Assembly: GCA_019649035.1 (NCBI GenBank)
Contig: BMAT01001854.1
Coordinates: 176,367 to 202,712, forward strand
DNA length: 26,346 bases
Origin: Elysia marginata
Lineage: Eukaryota; Mollusca; Gastropoda; Plakobranchidae
Direction: 5' to 3'
A program made the translations under genes and the position numbers. The notes under the pieces are model-generated. The model worked only from the letters and a program-made list of their open reading frames with translations. It had not been told where the DNA came from and ran no database searches. The stretch's first letter is position 1, and each line of letters begins with the position of its first letter. This document shows, in pieces, positions 1-12,300 of this stretch.

Positions 1-225
1 AAACCCTAATATTACTGTGAAGCAAAATACAGGTTGGCAGGTCTGTATTGTGCACAAGACTTAAAATGGTTAAATTCACATTTGCAGCACCATATCAACT
101 TGTCACTTAAAATTATGGATATAAACTCATAGAAAATGCCCTGTGCTTTTTCACCTTTTTGAGAGCACTTCGTTATTATTCCTAAAATAGAGATTTTTTT
201 TTTGTTTTTTTTTGTTTGTTGACAG
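1..225 (+). other. Intron of ANKRD27 (3' part) ending at the first visible exon
   Basis: This AT-rich stretch ends in a T-rich tract and TTGACAG just before the first visible coding exon, so it is the 3' part of an intron that begins outside the window. GGTTGGCAGGTCTG at 32-45 resembles the right end of the inverted-repeat element at 3331-4006. Nothing else is visible in it. Confidence 0.75.
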
Positions 226-327
226 AGGGAAAGGTGGAATAGTATTATAATTCAGGATCCTACAGACCCAGCCAGTCTATCCAAGTCGCTCTCTCCCTTA
301 CACACAAGCATTGATGACTTCTTCAAG
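226..327 (+). CDS. ANKRD27: ANKRD27 visible exon 1 (phase 0 to phase 0)
   Basis: The 34 codons start after TTGACAG and end at AAG before GTAAAA. They read RERWNSIIIQDP, a Ser-rich stretch and SIDDFFK. The FFK then runs straight into LVQEGDE of the next exon, as in vertebrate VARP just before the first Zn-fingernail. Frame and both splice sites are unambiguous, but no ATG lies here, so this is an internal exon. Confidence 0.88.
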
Positions 328-3300
328 GTAAAATAGCTTTTTTTTTTCTTCTCTTGGTCTAATCAATTTGCATCAAGTGTATTCACAAACTACATATTGA
401 TTATTGGGAATGAGATTTGAGCGCAAATTATCTTTCCTATTTAAAAACTTTCTCTTTGAAGTCAATTGCTTGCAGGCAAGAAGGATAATTTTGTGCTCTA
501 TTCTCATTCCCAATTATAACAGTTTAAATAAGTAAACTCAATCCCATACTTAATTTGAGTGTTGGGTAACAAAGAATAAGATACTCAATATCTTGGCACA
601 TGGCATTGTGAGGTAGTCTGTTGCTGTGTTCCTTTTTGTTTTAACACTTTTTCCCACACAAAATTTGTTTGACAAATCAGCAGCTTATGACATACCCAAT
701 AACTCTCTGACCTTGTGGATCGATTTCTGTAGATGCTTTCCAATTTTGCTGCATTAGATGTTTTTACATTCTGAAGCAGAATTTTATGAATTTTTTTTTC
801 AATTGAATGAAGGAAATAAAGACTTCCAAAGGTTTATTGTGATGTCCTTTTTGTTATGAAATGCAGTTTTTACTTTCATGAAGAAAACCAACCAATTAAG
901 TTGACTGTAATGAAAAGCCACAGGGTCTGTAACCTCAGCTCTACATCTATAACTAACATAAAAAAATGAAATCAAAAGTAAGAAAAAAAAACAACTTAAA
1001 TTGCTAATTAAAAGTTTATGCCATGCCTCTCTCTGTGCAGCTTGTACAAGAGGGAGATGAGCAAAAGGTTGTTCAGATGCTTGACCGTCCAAACAAAACA
1101 ACAGAAGAGGTTCAACTCAAGTTGTGCCATCCTTTGTGTTCTTGTGATAAGTGTGACAGGCTGTTAGCAGCACTACGCAACAATTCAGATCTGGTCACGG
1201 CATACACCAGAGACAACCGTGGCTATACTGGTAGGCTAAACTTTTGGCAAAAACCTGACGCCTGTTTTGGACATTGGTGATTAATCCAGCTTTGCTTTCC
1301 TCTCTGATGCCAATTAAGTCACTATAGACCTTTAGAAGTACCCTGTATTTAAACCTTCAAAATGGGTTTCAGTGGCATTAGCATTAAATATCTGCAGTAT
1401 TATTGTCACATGAGTTTGATGGGGTTTATATTTTTAGAATTGGATTATCATATATATTTTTACCTTGACTGAGCATTTTTACAAAGTAATGTTTGGGGAA
1501 AAAAGAAGTGGGCTTGAAATTGAGTTCTTTTTTTTTTTTTGTGAAAAAAAGAAAACACAAGTTAATCATGTAAAAAAGAATTTCAAATATTTTACAGAAG
1601 GGTCAATCTACAAAAACCTGACATAGTGTTGCGTTAGCTTTTGAGTAATGTATCAAAAATGATTAACCTTGTTGATGCACTTGTGATCACTACCTTTGAG
1701 TAATGTCATATTGCTTTTTTTTTCCCTCGACTTAGCTCTACACATTGCTGCCTACTATGGCCAGGGCATGCTCATTGATCAGCTGGTTAAGCACCAGGCC
1801 ATTGTTGACGCCACAGACTATCTCGGCCTGACACCATTACACCTTGCATGTCAGCGGGGCTACCAGAATGTTATGGTAGGCTTTTCCCCATACCAAAAGG
1901 CGTAAATTCTGGCATCTTAAGTTGACCTGTTCAGTGACATAATACTTGTGATCACTCAGTTCTGTACTTCCTCATTTTATTTTTAGATAAAAAATTTGGT
2001 GTATGTTCGGATAATATTGAGGCACATTCTTGTTTAATACCATTTGTGTAAAAACAAACTAGATCTAAAACTTAAATTAAAACGGAAGGGGAAAAAATAG
2101 TGTAAATGTATATCCACCTGTAAGTATTCTAAAACTTTCAATTTTATGTGAAAAAAACTTTTTTCAATTGTATTGGCCCAAACTTAAATGACAGAAATTT
2201 TACATTTTAATTTTCCTAAAGTAAAGTAATTTTTTTTTTCTGTCTTCATTTTTAATTTCAAGTTGTGAAGAAAACAAAGTATTCAGTATCAATATCTGGC
2301 TATTTCTTCAGCTTTTACTTGTACACTTTGGAGCTGATGTTATGGCACTAGACAATGAAGGAAACACACCTCTTCATCTCTCTTGTGCTAATGGACATGA
2401 TGATGTAAGTATTGGTCATTAGAAATCGGCCAAAAAAGCCAGAGAGATATCTTTTAAGTTGTGCACAATGTTAGAAAAGAAACTTATTAACAAATATGAT
2501 AAATCAGATTTATACAAAAGGTTATTTGGTGACGGTTCATTAAAAATTAAAGAACGGAAGCTTATAAATAGGGTTTTGTCTTTTCCGCGAGACCCTCTAA
2601 TATTCATAACCGGAAAGTTCCCGAATAAAGGAATTCTTATAAGATCAAATAGAGGAGCACTTGAGAAAGAAAGAATCGTATGAAAACTATGATAGGAGGC
2701 AAAAATGTTAGATTTCAATTGTCAGGGAACAAAGTTGTTCAGAATAATGCTAATGATCTAATTTGTTTCAACCTTCAGTTTGCAGGCATGAATTCAAGAG
2801 TGAGACTGATGGAATTCAATGAAAGATTTGATAAATGAATCAATCTGTCTTCATGATTATGAAGTGAGATAGGAACAATCTTTTTTTCCTGTGTGGTCAA
2901 ATGCATTATGTCAATTGTATGTATATTCAACTGGAAAAATCAAGACAATGTGCCTTTGTGGACAATAAAGATTTATTTTATATTTTCTTATCTTATACTT
3001 TTGTTGCTCTTCTTTTCACAGTGTGTGAAAGCTTTGGTGTTTTATGATGCTAACCTTAACATGCTTGACATCAACTCTACTAATGAGGTTGGGGACACCC
3101 CCCTTCACCTGGCAGCAAAATGGGGTTATGGTAAAGCCTTTATTTCTTAAGTGGAGAGATTGAAAGCTTAACTTAGTGGTTGTTTTTTTTTTAAAGAGTA
3201 TATTCAAACGTTGTAATTGAATTTAAATACTGGGTTAAGCAAAAAAAGTTTTTGATGCCCAGATAATCTTTCCCTCCAATCAATTTTTAGCCTTGCTAAA

Positions 3301-3353
3301 CCCACGTTTGTCAAACAAAAATGATTTTTGCAGGGCTGCCAACCAGTACCAAT

Positions 3354-3396
<43 letters not shown>

Positions 3397-6300
3397 AGAT
3401 TTATATAGCGCTTTAACAAAAAGCTCAAAGCGCATTAGACAACAATGACATTGACATATTTCTATTATTTAAACATTCACAGAACAAAATAAAGTTAGGA
3501 CAGATACATTTGTAATAGGTGTGTTTTTAACGCAGACTTGAACTCCTGCAAGTCCTTTATCTGTCGAATGGGCAGAGGAATTTAAGTATTTTAGTACCAG
3601 AATGACTATCAAAATACTGGAGTACTTGTGTTAAAGCAAAAATACTGAAATGAGCTATGGCTGTTAGAAAATATATGATCAGAAAACTAAAATTGTGGGA
3701 AGTTATAGAGCCTATAAGATAGAGTCATTTGCAAAATATGTTTATTTATCTCTAAAAAAAAAAAAGGTATTAATGTCTTAAGGATGAGGTCAATACTTAC
3801 CTAGGCACTTACTGGAAACTTGAGACAGCTCAAACATTGACTTAGTACTTTTTATAACCTCTTGTATGGGTACCATGGATAAGTCCAATCTTGTTAAGCC
3901 TAGATTTCTAGATCTTTTTTATTGCATTGTGAGTACTGAAATGCTTTTAAAAATTCCAAAATGAGGAAAAATACTGGAATGGATTGATCAGTGGTTGGCA
4001 GCTCTGTTTTTGCAGTCCTTACAATTTTGGGTTGTAGTGATTAGACTGAACAGAAATTTGATATAAAACTTTTTTTTTTTAATTTTTACTACTTTTTTGT
4101 ATGTTTTTCTTTAAAACAGTAAATATACAATATCTTTTGTAATTATTTCTGTGAAAATACAAAAGTTCAATGTGACTTTTTTTTGCAAATTTTCCAAAGC
4201 TATCAGGAATACTGCTGTTTTCACCCTACTTTCTTTCTTTGTTAAAAACAGAGTCTATCGTGAAAACTCTATTAGAGAGTGGAGCCGACTCAACCATACA
4301 AAACAGGAAGAAGCAGACTGCTGTATATCTGGCTCAAAACATAAAAGTCCAGAGGCTTCTCCAGTTAGCTGCAGATGGTTTGGACTTAAGGCCAATAAGG
4401 CCCAAGGTATTTATTAGTGGCCAAGTTTTCAAAGATGGTGTGAAAAAAATCAGTGGTATTATCACATTTTTAAAAATTTACACAGATCCAGTAATGTATC
4501 TTACTTGCAACTATTTAGTTGGTTAAGAAATAAGGGTGCTGTGCTGGCGGCGACCAAGACTGCTGTGAAATATTTTGTAATGATTTATTCTTTTCTTTGG
4601 CATTTATTGTATTTTTTTTACTGATGTGGTGTAATAGAAACATGAATCTTGAGAGAGGCAGTACTAGTTTTCTGGCAGTTTGCCTGGCGCTATTATTTTT
4701 CGTTATTGTTTCGAGTGCCACTAGATCTACGTCTCATTTTGAACAATACAACATGGCGGAACTGTTCTACCTACTTTCCTCACCCCTAGTGACACTCTCA
4801 CTTTAAGGCATAGGATAGCCGACTCAGTGGACGAAGCGGAAGATACAGGATGCTAGCGATCAAAATTAACTGCTATGATTCTTTTGTACCAGGATCTTTA
4901 AAACTATTGAATGAAAACTTTAAAAGAATTTGATTTCCCCCCTAGATATTTACTACTTAAATACCACTTTGTGGTACTGACTTTCTGTGATAGTGATTTC
5001 AATTCATACTGGCCATGTGATATTAGCCTATTTCTATATATGTGAGGTATATACGCATTAATAATTTATGCATTTTATGTAACAAATATATAAGCAATAT
5101 TTAAATATTATTTAACTCTTATTTATTAACCTACTTACCTATTCTTTTTTGTATATCTCTTTTTACTTGTAATATATCGTTTTATTTTTTTACAGTGTAT
5201 GAGCAGTCAATGTAATTTCCATAAAGGATTAATAAAGTTTTTATGTATTCTGTATTCTGTATAAGATAAAAGATAGTCCAGTTATGATACCAGTTTGGAT
5301 ATTGCAAACTCCTCAGAAACAAAGTTTAACTTTTTAAAATCTCTGTGTCTCAGAAGCAATACCATTAAAATTCACTTTTTTTAATTGCACAACACAACAC
5401 TACTACTTTAAAAAATTTTGAAATCAAATAATTTTTCCTTTTCTCTATCTTTATCAATAGTTTGAAAGCGAAGCAGCAAGACCCAGACAGGGATCCAGCA
5501 CATCTTCAACATCAGGATCATTCTTATCAACCTTGCGCTCTCCAAGCATTTCTGCCAAATTAGATACAGATGCCCCAAGTTTTACTGTTCAGACTGCCTC
5601 TCTGGAGGAGGCCTCAGAGAAGGAGAAACACAGACATAAGGAGAAGCTTTTTAAAGCTATAATTGAAGGAGACATTCAGTTGGTGGGTACATCATTCTGT
5701 CTTTAACTTTGGTTTGATAATGTTTTGAGGAAGAAATCTTGATGATACAAAGAAAAATATCTTTATTGTAAGTTTGTTAATAAATGGGGTGAGCGGTGGC
5801 TGAATAGGTGGGGTGGTTAACCACAACTCAAGAGGTTTTAGGTTCTATGCTCAGTCCAGGTAAAGTTTTATTTGCTTCCCTGCCCAAGAAGCACAAATTT
5901 GGTAGCTAGTAATGATGGGAAGGATATCAATGGCAAACTACTTCACTGCAATATTTACGGAAAATAGTGAAGACCCTACTCCTCATTATCTTTTAAGAAA
6001 AAGACTAACTTTATTCTGCTGTATAGATAACTGAAGCTTCAAATGCAATAAAAAGGGGGGGTTGACTCAGCATAGACTTTAATGTTCATATCATTGAAAT
6101 ATAAGCTTGGAATGATAAGAGATATTTGCTTTTGTTTTTCATTTTTGTTTTAATGTTCAAATTATTAACGAAAAATATATATTAAGATAGAAACAAGAAA
6201 ATGTTGTGGTTTGGGTATTTTTTTCCCTTTTGGCTTTTAACTTAATAAGTAATAAATAATTCCATACTGTTTTTTTTTCTTTCTGCAGGTGAAGTTTTAC

Positions 6301-9300
6301 CTTGGCATAGATGGGAGTCACGGTATCTATGATGACCTTGATGACGAGGAAGGCAGTGTGGTCACAATGTCACCAAAATCTCTTGCAGACATGTGTCATC
6401 CTCTGTGTCAGTGTGAAAGGTGTCTTAATATCCAAAAGGTACAATTTGCATAACATTTGACCACTGGAGTATTCGATTTGCTCAGTTTCCATTGTTAGGA
6501 GCAAAGTGGATTAGAATGTTTATAGAAAAAAAATATGTTTAATAAGCTGAAGCCAAAAAGAAAACTTAGCTTTAGGCCTCACTTGTCGAAAAACGGCTTG
6601 TTCAAATTCTTTGCTTACTTTTGAAGTTGGACTAAAGATAAAAACAGGAACATTTTTTTTACATTTTTACATTAAAATGCATTTTAATCAATTTGACATT
6701 AATTTAATGACATTTTCAATATTTTTATATTATTTTATTATCAACTAAAAAAATTGTTCAAATTTTTTCTATTTTTTCATAAGAAATCTGTTAAGAAAAC
6801 AAAAGTTTGTTTTTTTGTCCCCCTGGTTTCAGCATTCTTACTCTTTGTGTTAATATGAATGCATGGTGTGTGGGTGTAGCAGTGATCTGCTCCTGCGTTC
6901 AAGCATGGTGCATTGATCAAACATACATTTTCTTTTTCAACCCTGAAGAAATCATCTATACTATAGTATATTATGTACTTTGTTTATTGAAAAAGCGTTT
7001 TTTTAAGGTAAATTTACGTTTAAATTTGTCTTGCAATCAGTCAAAATAAGTCTTAAGTTGAAATTTGAAGGCCATTAGATGTTGGTATTACAGAAAAGCT
7101 TGTGTTCTTTGCTTTCAAATACAACAAACAGAAAAGTTTTATCTTGCTTCTGTATGAAAATGTAGCCGTTTGAAGTCATCAAGGTTTGGTCTTGTGAAAT
7201 TTCAGAAAAGGAAGAAAATAGCATTTAAAGTTTAGAGGATTATAAAGGTGTTGAGACCTTAGCGACTATACCAGCTAAAATAAAACACATAAAAAATGAA
7301 ATTTCAACATGAATTAGGTGTGAAAACTGTTGTTCTTTGATCAGTTTAACATCCCCTAAGCTCCCCAAGGATGTTTATTCAGGGACCCACGCATGTTTTA
7401 AAGTGTATTAACAGTTAAAGATCTAGGGCTGAAAACTTCTTTTATATATCACCCAAAAGCACAAGCACATTAAGATGACCAAGCAATGTCAAAATCCCCC
7501 CCGTTTTGCAGTACATCTACAAAGTTCAGTATACATTGTTAAAATATAGATATATTCTATGAACTTTTTTAGTTAGCTTATAATATGTATAACTTTTTGT
7601 TAAAGTTTGATCTGGGTTGCATTCAAACTTGCCATCAATCCCATCGACTCTTCCTCATCCAGGCTTCTAGGTACTCTAAAGGCCTGGTTGACGTCAATTC
7701 TCGCACATCAACTGGCTATTGTCCAGTCCACATGGCCGTCCTTCACAACCACTCGGACATCTTGGGCCTGCTCATCTCTCTGCATGCGGACATCAGCGCT
7801 CAAAACCACAAGAGTTTAACACCTCTACATCTAGCATGCTGCGTCAGAAACAGTCTGGTAAGGAGACAATGCTTTTACCACTTTTAACTGAATTTGTGAG
7901 GTACCGGTAATCAAGTGCAATTGGGAAAAGGAACAGGAGCAAGCAAAGTTGCATATTGCTAAAAGAACAAATGTTTGCAATTATAAAAGTCCCTTTTCTT
8001 CTTCCTTATTTTTCAACGCTCATGAAATAATAATTCTTAAAGGAAAAGATTTAATATTCAGATAGTTTTTTTTTAGTTGATGTCTTTTATAGGTTATCAT
8101 GGTCTATAAAACCCTGCAAGGTATTTTTATATATACATATTTTCTGATTAGGACAAATAACTTTTTTTTTAAAAACTCATCTTTTGAGTTTTGTAAAGTA
8201 GTTTTTGTTGTGTTTGTTTAAAGTTAAACCAGTTTTCTGGCATAAAATATGTGTATTAACTTTTTATACAGCAAAGAAAAAAAAGCTCTGTCAACTACTC
8301 CAAATGGGTCTTTTGGAAGGCAAGTTAAATTTAAAAAAAAAAAAAACACCTTTAAATCAAAAGTTGATTTTCTTGCTTTTTTTTTTTGCTGTTTTAAATT
8401 GAACATGAAATCGAGTGTCTCCATTTAAGTTGTAATAACTTTTAAAAATGGCATACTTCTACCTTCTTCTGAATACAGACCACAGACATGCTGATCAAAG
8501 CTGGAGCAAAGCTGGATATTCAAGATATGAATGGAGACACGCCTTTACTTATTGCTGCCAGCAACGGTTTCATTAATGGTGTTCATATGCTGATACAGGT
8601 GTGTTAAAAAGAAAAGGCTTTTTCTTTTTGTCAAGTTTTTTAACTGATCCTGTCCGTTCCCTTGCTTACAGCCTAAAGCTGCTTCTCACTCCCCTCTATA
8701 CCTTTGTTTTGAGCATGAAAGAGGATTGTACTGGTTTGATTTTTGAAAAAAAAATGTTCACATTCATGCTCACAGTGTAGGTATAGAGCTGGCTGAGCAT
8801 CAATTGTACCCTTGTGCATAGAGTTTGGGTTATAGGGATTTTAATGTAATAGTTCAATGTCCTCATTAAAAATTGGGACATGCTACCTGCAAAGTTCTGA
8901 ATGAAAAGAGTTCAGTCTTGTAAGCAAAAGAGAAGCAGTTGGCAAAACCAGACATCTGTTCAAATTGCTTGAAAGGAGCTATACAAAGGTTTACTTTATA
9001 CTTTCTAGTTGTTCCATTGCGGTTTGAATAAACAATATCTTGGGCTGTACATATGGAGGGAGAACAAATTTTATCACCACCCTAAAGGTTAAAAATTAAG
9101 CTTTCTTTTTGTACCAAATTCTTGATAAGTGACTTGTTGACGGAAGCCTGTTTTTTTATGACTGAATTTAGAAGATGGTTTAAAGCATACTCATTCTTTA
9201 AAGATTTTGACAGTTTGAGTCTTTTGCATTCCGTAGACCTGCCATTCATACAGATTAAATCAGTATTATACTGATTTTTTTGCCAAAATGTTAGGAAATA

Positions 9301-12300
9301 CTGATTTTCTGATTTTTTAAAAACAAAATACTGATTTTTTACTCTTTGGCAACTATCACCCAATGAGCCAAACTTTAAAGAGTTTAATTCCCTGTTTTTG
9401 TCATTTTTTTTTATTGTAAATAATCTGAAAATTATGTTATTAGTACATGTACCAAAATACTTTACTGTAGGCCTACTGTATTATTACATGGAGCATTGTG
9501 GTTTTTTAACTTTTACAAATCTTTGTTTCTCTTTTTTTTTTTAAACAATTTAAATTAGGATGGCCACATTAGAATTGAAATGCTAGTGCTTTTAGTAAAA
9601 AAGTGAGTTTGTGAGTACCGGTACATGCTTATACTCATACAGATTTTTAAAGCCTGCAGGCCTCTGGCTCCTAGGAAGCTTATTTAAATTTTTTGGATGT
9701 TCAACCGTTTAGGATTGAGCTTGAGATTCTCCCCAGTAGATTTTATATTTCATTTTAATTTAGTTTTGAAAAGGAACTCTGGTACTTATTTATTCCATCA
9801 ATGTTTCATCCAAATATTTTTTTCAATAGAGATGAATCTCTTTCTAATGTAGAAAAAATTCCTGTTGTAACCAATTCATTTAGCTCAAAACAATAAAAAG
9901 TTAGAACATGAGGCTACATATATTTTTTTCACAATTTTGCATATTTAAGGAGCTCTTAGTCTATCCTCTCTATGACAGTCCAGGGCAAATCTAAATGTTG
10001 TCAATGCTCGGGGCAACACTGCTCTCCATGAAGCCCTCAAACGTGACCACACAGACACGGCGGCTTGCCTTCTCAAAGCTGGTGCTGACCCCAGAATCAA
10101 AAACATTCACTCGCAGCTGCCAGCACAGCTTACTCAGGTATGTATCACTCTTGATTCAGTAACCGTCTGTAATGAAAAGAACTCTTATGGTTTTTGTTGT
10201 TTTTGGTTTTTTTTTCTTAAACTTTTGATATAGGTGGTGCTCTTATTATTCCCAAACTAAGGTTAAAAAAGAATGTTGGTTTTTTTTTACAGTTAGTAAT
10301 ATAGCACTAAGGTACAATTCATCTCGCAGTTGGTAAGGTAGGGGCCCCGAGGATTTTTATATAGGCAGAGAGGGGAGAGGCTAGAAAAGGGTCTCTAAAA
10401 ACATTATTTCATATATAGTGGCTTAAGAATAAGATGTTTGAATAAACATTGGTTTTTGGCGGGTTTTTTTTAAGTTGCTGTGTAGATGGCTCTGATCTGG
10501 TTATTACAAAAATAAGTGATTTAGCTTTATCAACAACAAAAAAAGTCGAGAAAAATTTAGAGGAAGCTTGGATTTGAAATATTTTTAACTACCGCTAGCA
10601 CTAGTAGCTGTGGTTATCTCCATTTATAAAAAAAAATAATGATGTTTAATATGTATTTACTTTTTACTGCCTTTCTGAAAGCTTGCTACTATTGACCCCT
10701 TGCCTAACCGATTGCACACCACATACCTGTAACTACTGTGGACCATACCTAAACAGAAAACGGCTAAACAAAAAAAGATATCGAATTTTTGTTTGGTCTT
10801 CTTCTTTTTCTTTGTCATTAAACATGCAATAAACTGAAATCTGGCGGCTAAACAATGGCTAAACTGAAACAAAAATACCTGCAGTCGGCCTGCCACTAAG
10901 AAGGGGCAAAAAAACTTTTTTTTTTATCATGGCGCCCCTTTTGTTCCAAAAGTTGTAACAAAGCTGTACCCTCTTGTGGTAGTGCGATTGGTGAACACTG
11001 CCACTAGGTCTACATCTATGTACCAAGTATTGCACCCTTCGATGTGAACACAAACATCAAGTGTGCAAGACCTCTATTTCTCTCTCACTTGTTCTGGTCT
11101 TCATAATTGTGAAGCCAGGCAAACATTGTTGCATCTTGGGTTAAACTGAGGGCATACAGTCTAGCATCGCTAGATTAGCGACGGTTTTGAACTGTTTGTG
11201 GTCTTTTCTTATCTTTTTAATTTTTTTTTTAAACCATAAACCACTGTATTGTAAGCTTTGAACCAAAATAGTCTGTTCAACCAAATAAATTTATACCTTG
11301 TTAAAAAAATCACCCTCCTTAACCTAAACTTTGTAATTGAAGACCATTAACATGCCATTTCTAAGTTCAAACAAAGGCATGTTGCTTATGAATCTGTTAT
11401 GATTTTCTTTTGTGTTTACTCTTACAGGATGCCACAACACATGCTCTCATCAGGTCTGCCATTTTAATTTTGGAAGACAAAGCTAAAGAAAGACAGAAAA
11501 GAGAGAAGCTGCGAGCAAATTCTGTCATCAAGAAGACCAAGCGAGGTTGGTATTGTATGACTTGATTTGAAATAAAATGGGTCCAATTTGGCAAAATTAT
11601 GGAAAAAATAATACAAATGTAATTTTCATTGCGTAAAGAGTTTACAGTAAGCCATAAAGACACGTTTTGGTATAGATAAATATTTTTTTCTATTTTTTAT
11701 TAAAATGTTCGGGGTGGAGGGGGGGGGTTGGTTTTATTTTTTTACCTAGACGCCGTGGTTAAAATTGATGTGTAAACTTTAAGCGTTTGGTAAAAACAAA
11801 TGTTGGATAGTCAAAATAAGTGATGTGTATAGTAAAGCTATTTTGACTTTTTTTTCCTTCCTGTGACTTTCTCTTAGATGGAGAGAAGCAAGTGAGCATC
11901 AGGGATTTATTTTCTGCATTTGAAAAAGCGGACTTAGACAATTTGCAAAACTTGACCTCGGCCATTAAATCATTCAACCGTGACTCAGCACTGAAGAAAG
12001 CTGAAACAAGAGACAGAAGTCAAACAGTGCTGTCTGACATGGCTCGAAGGCATTCCATTGTTTCATTTAACAAAGGATTGCTTAAAAAGGTTAAGTCCTT
12101 GGATAGAACGGACCCTTTGTACACCTACTCTCTGTTTCAAGAAGGTTGTAGGGTATTTGATGCTCAAGATAATCCAAACCATGTTTCTCGTGAGTTGGAT
12201 AGCCTAGAGAAGCTGACTAGGTCCAGAGATGACTCATTAAACCATGTTAGGAATTTCTCTTGTTATGAGGGATCCAATGATTGGACAATAATTTTTCAGA

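Larger units (their letters stand above)
3331..4006. mobile_element. Non-autonomous DNA transposon with ~17-bp inverted ends, 676 bp
   Basis: The left end reads CAGGGCTGCCAACCAGT. The reverse complement of the right end reads CAGAGCTGCCAACCACT, giving 15 of 17 matches. TTTTTG lies immediately outside both ends (3325-3330 and 4007-4012), consistent with a target duplication; the match can extend to TTTTTGCAG if the element starts at GGC. No transposase frame is present. The interior holds a (TAA)n tract, a GCGCTTT hairpin and several AATACTG motifs. CAG...CTG ends suggest an hAT-like or related DNA transposon, but an 8-bp duplication cannot be fixed cleanly, so the superfamily is uncertain. 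Confidence 0.65.
3131..4251 (+). other. ANKRD27 intron, 1121 bp
   Basis: GTAAAG donor and GTTAAAAACAG acceptor. More than half of it is the inverted-repeat element at 3331-4006. The remainder is AT-rich with no other feature seen. Confidence 0.85.

Noticed and set aside
2419-2718. A 99-codon minus-strand frame in intron 4
   Set aside because: It overlaps the + strand relic, whose residue pattern looks more protein-like; the minus frame is rich in Phe, Ser and Leu and shows no domain.
5797-5851. A tRNA gene
   Set aside because: A and B boxes are present, but there is no acceptor stem, anticodon arm or cloverleaf pairing; a SINE head explains it better.
10577-10620. A palindrome around CACTAGTAG
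   Set aside because: Only the central ACTAGT is truly symmetric; the outer bases mismatch too often to call a structure.
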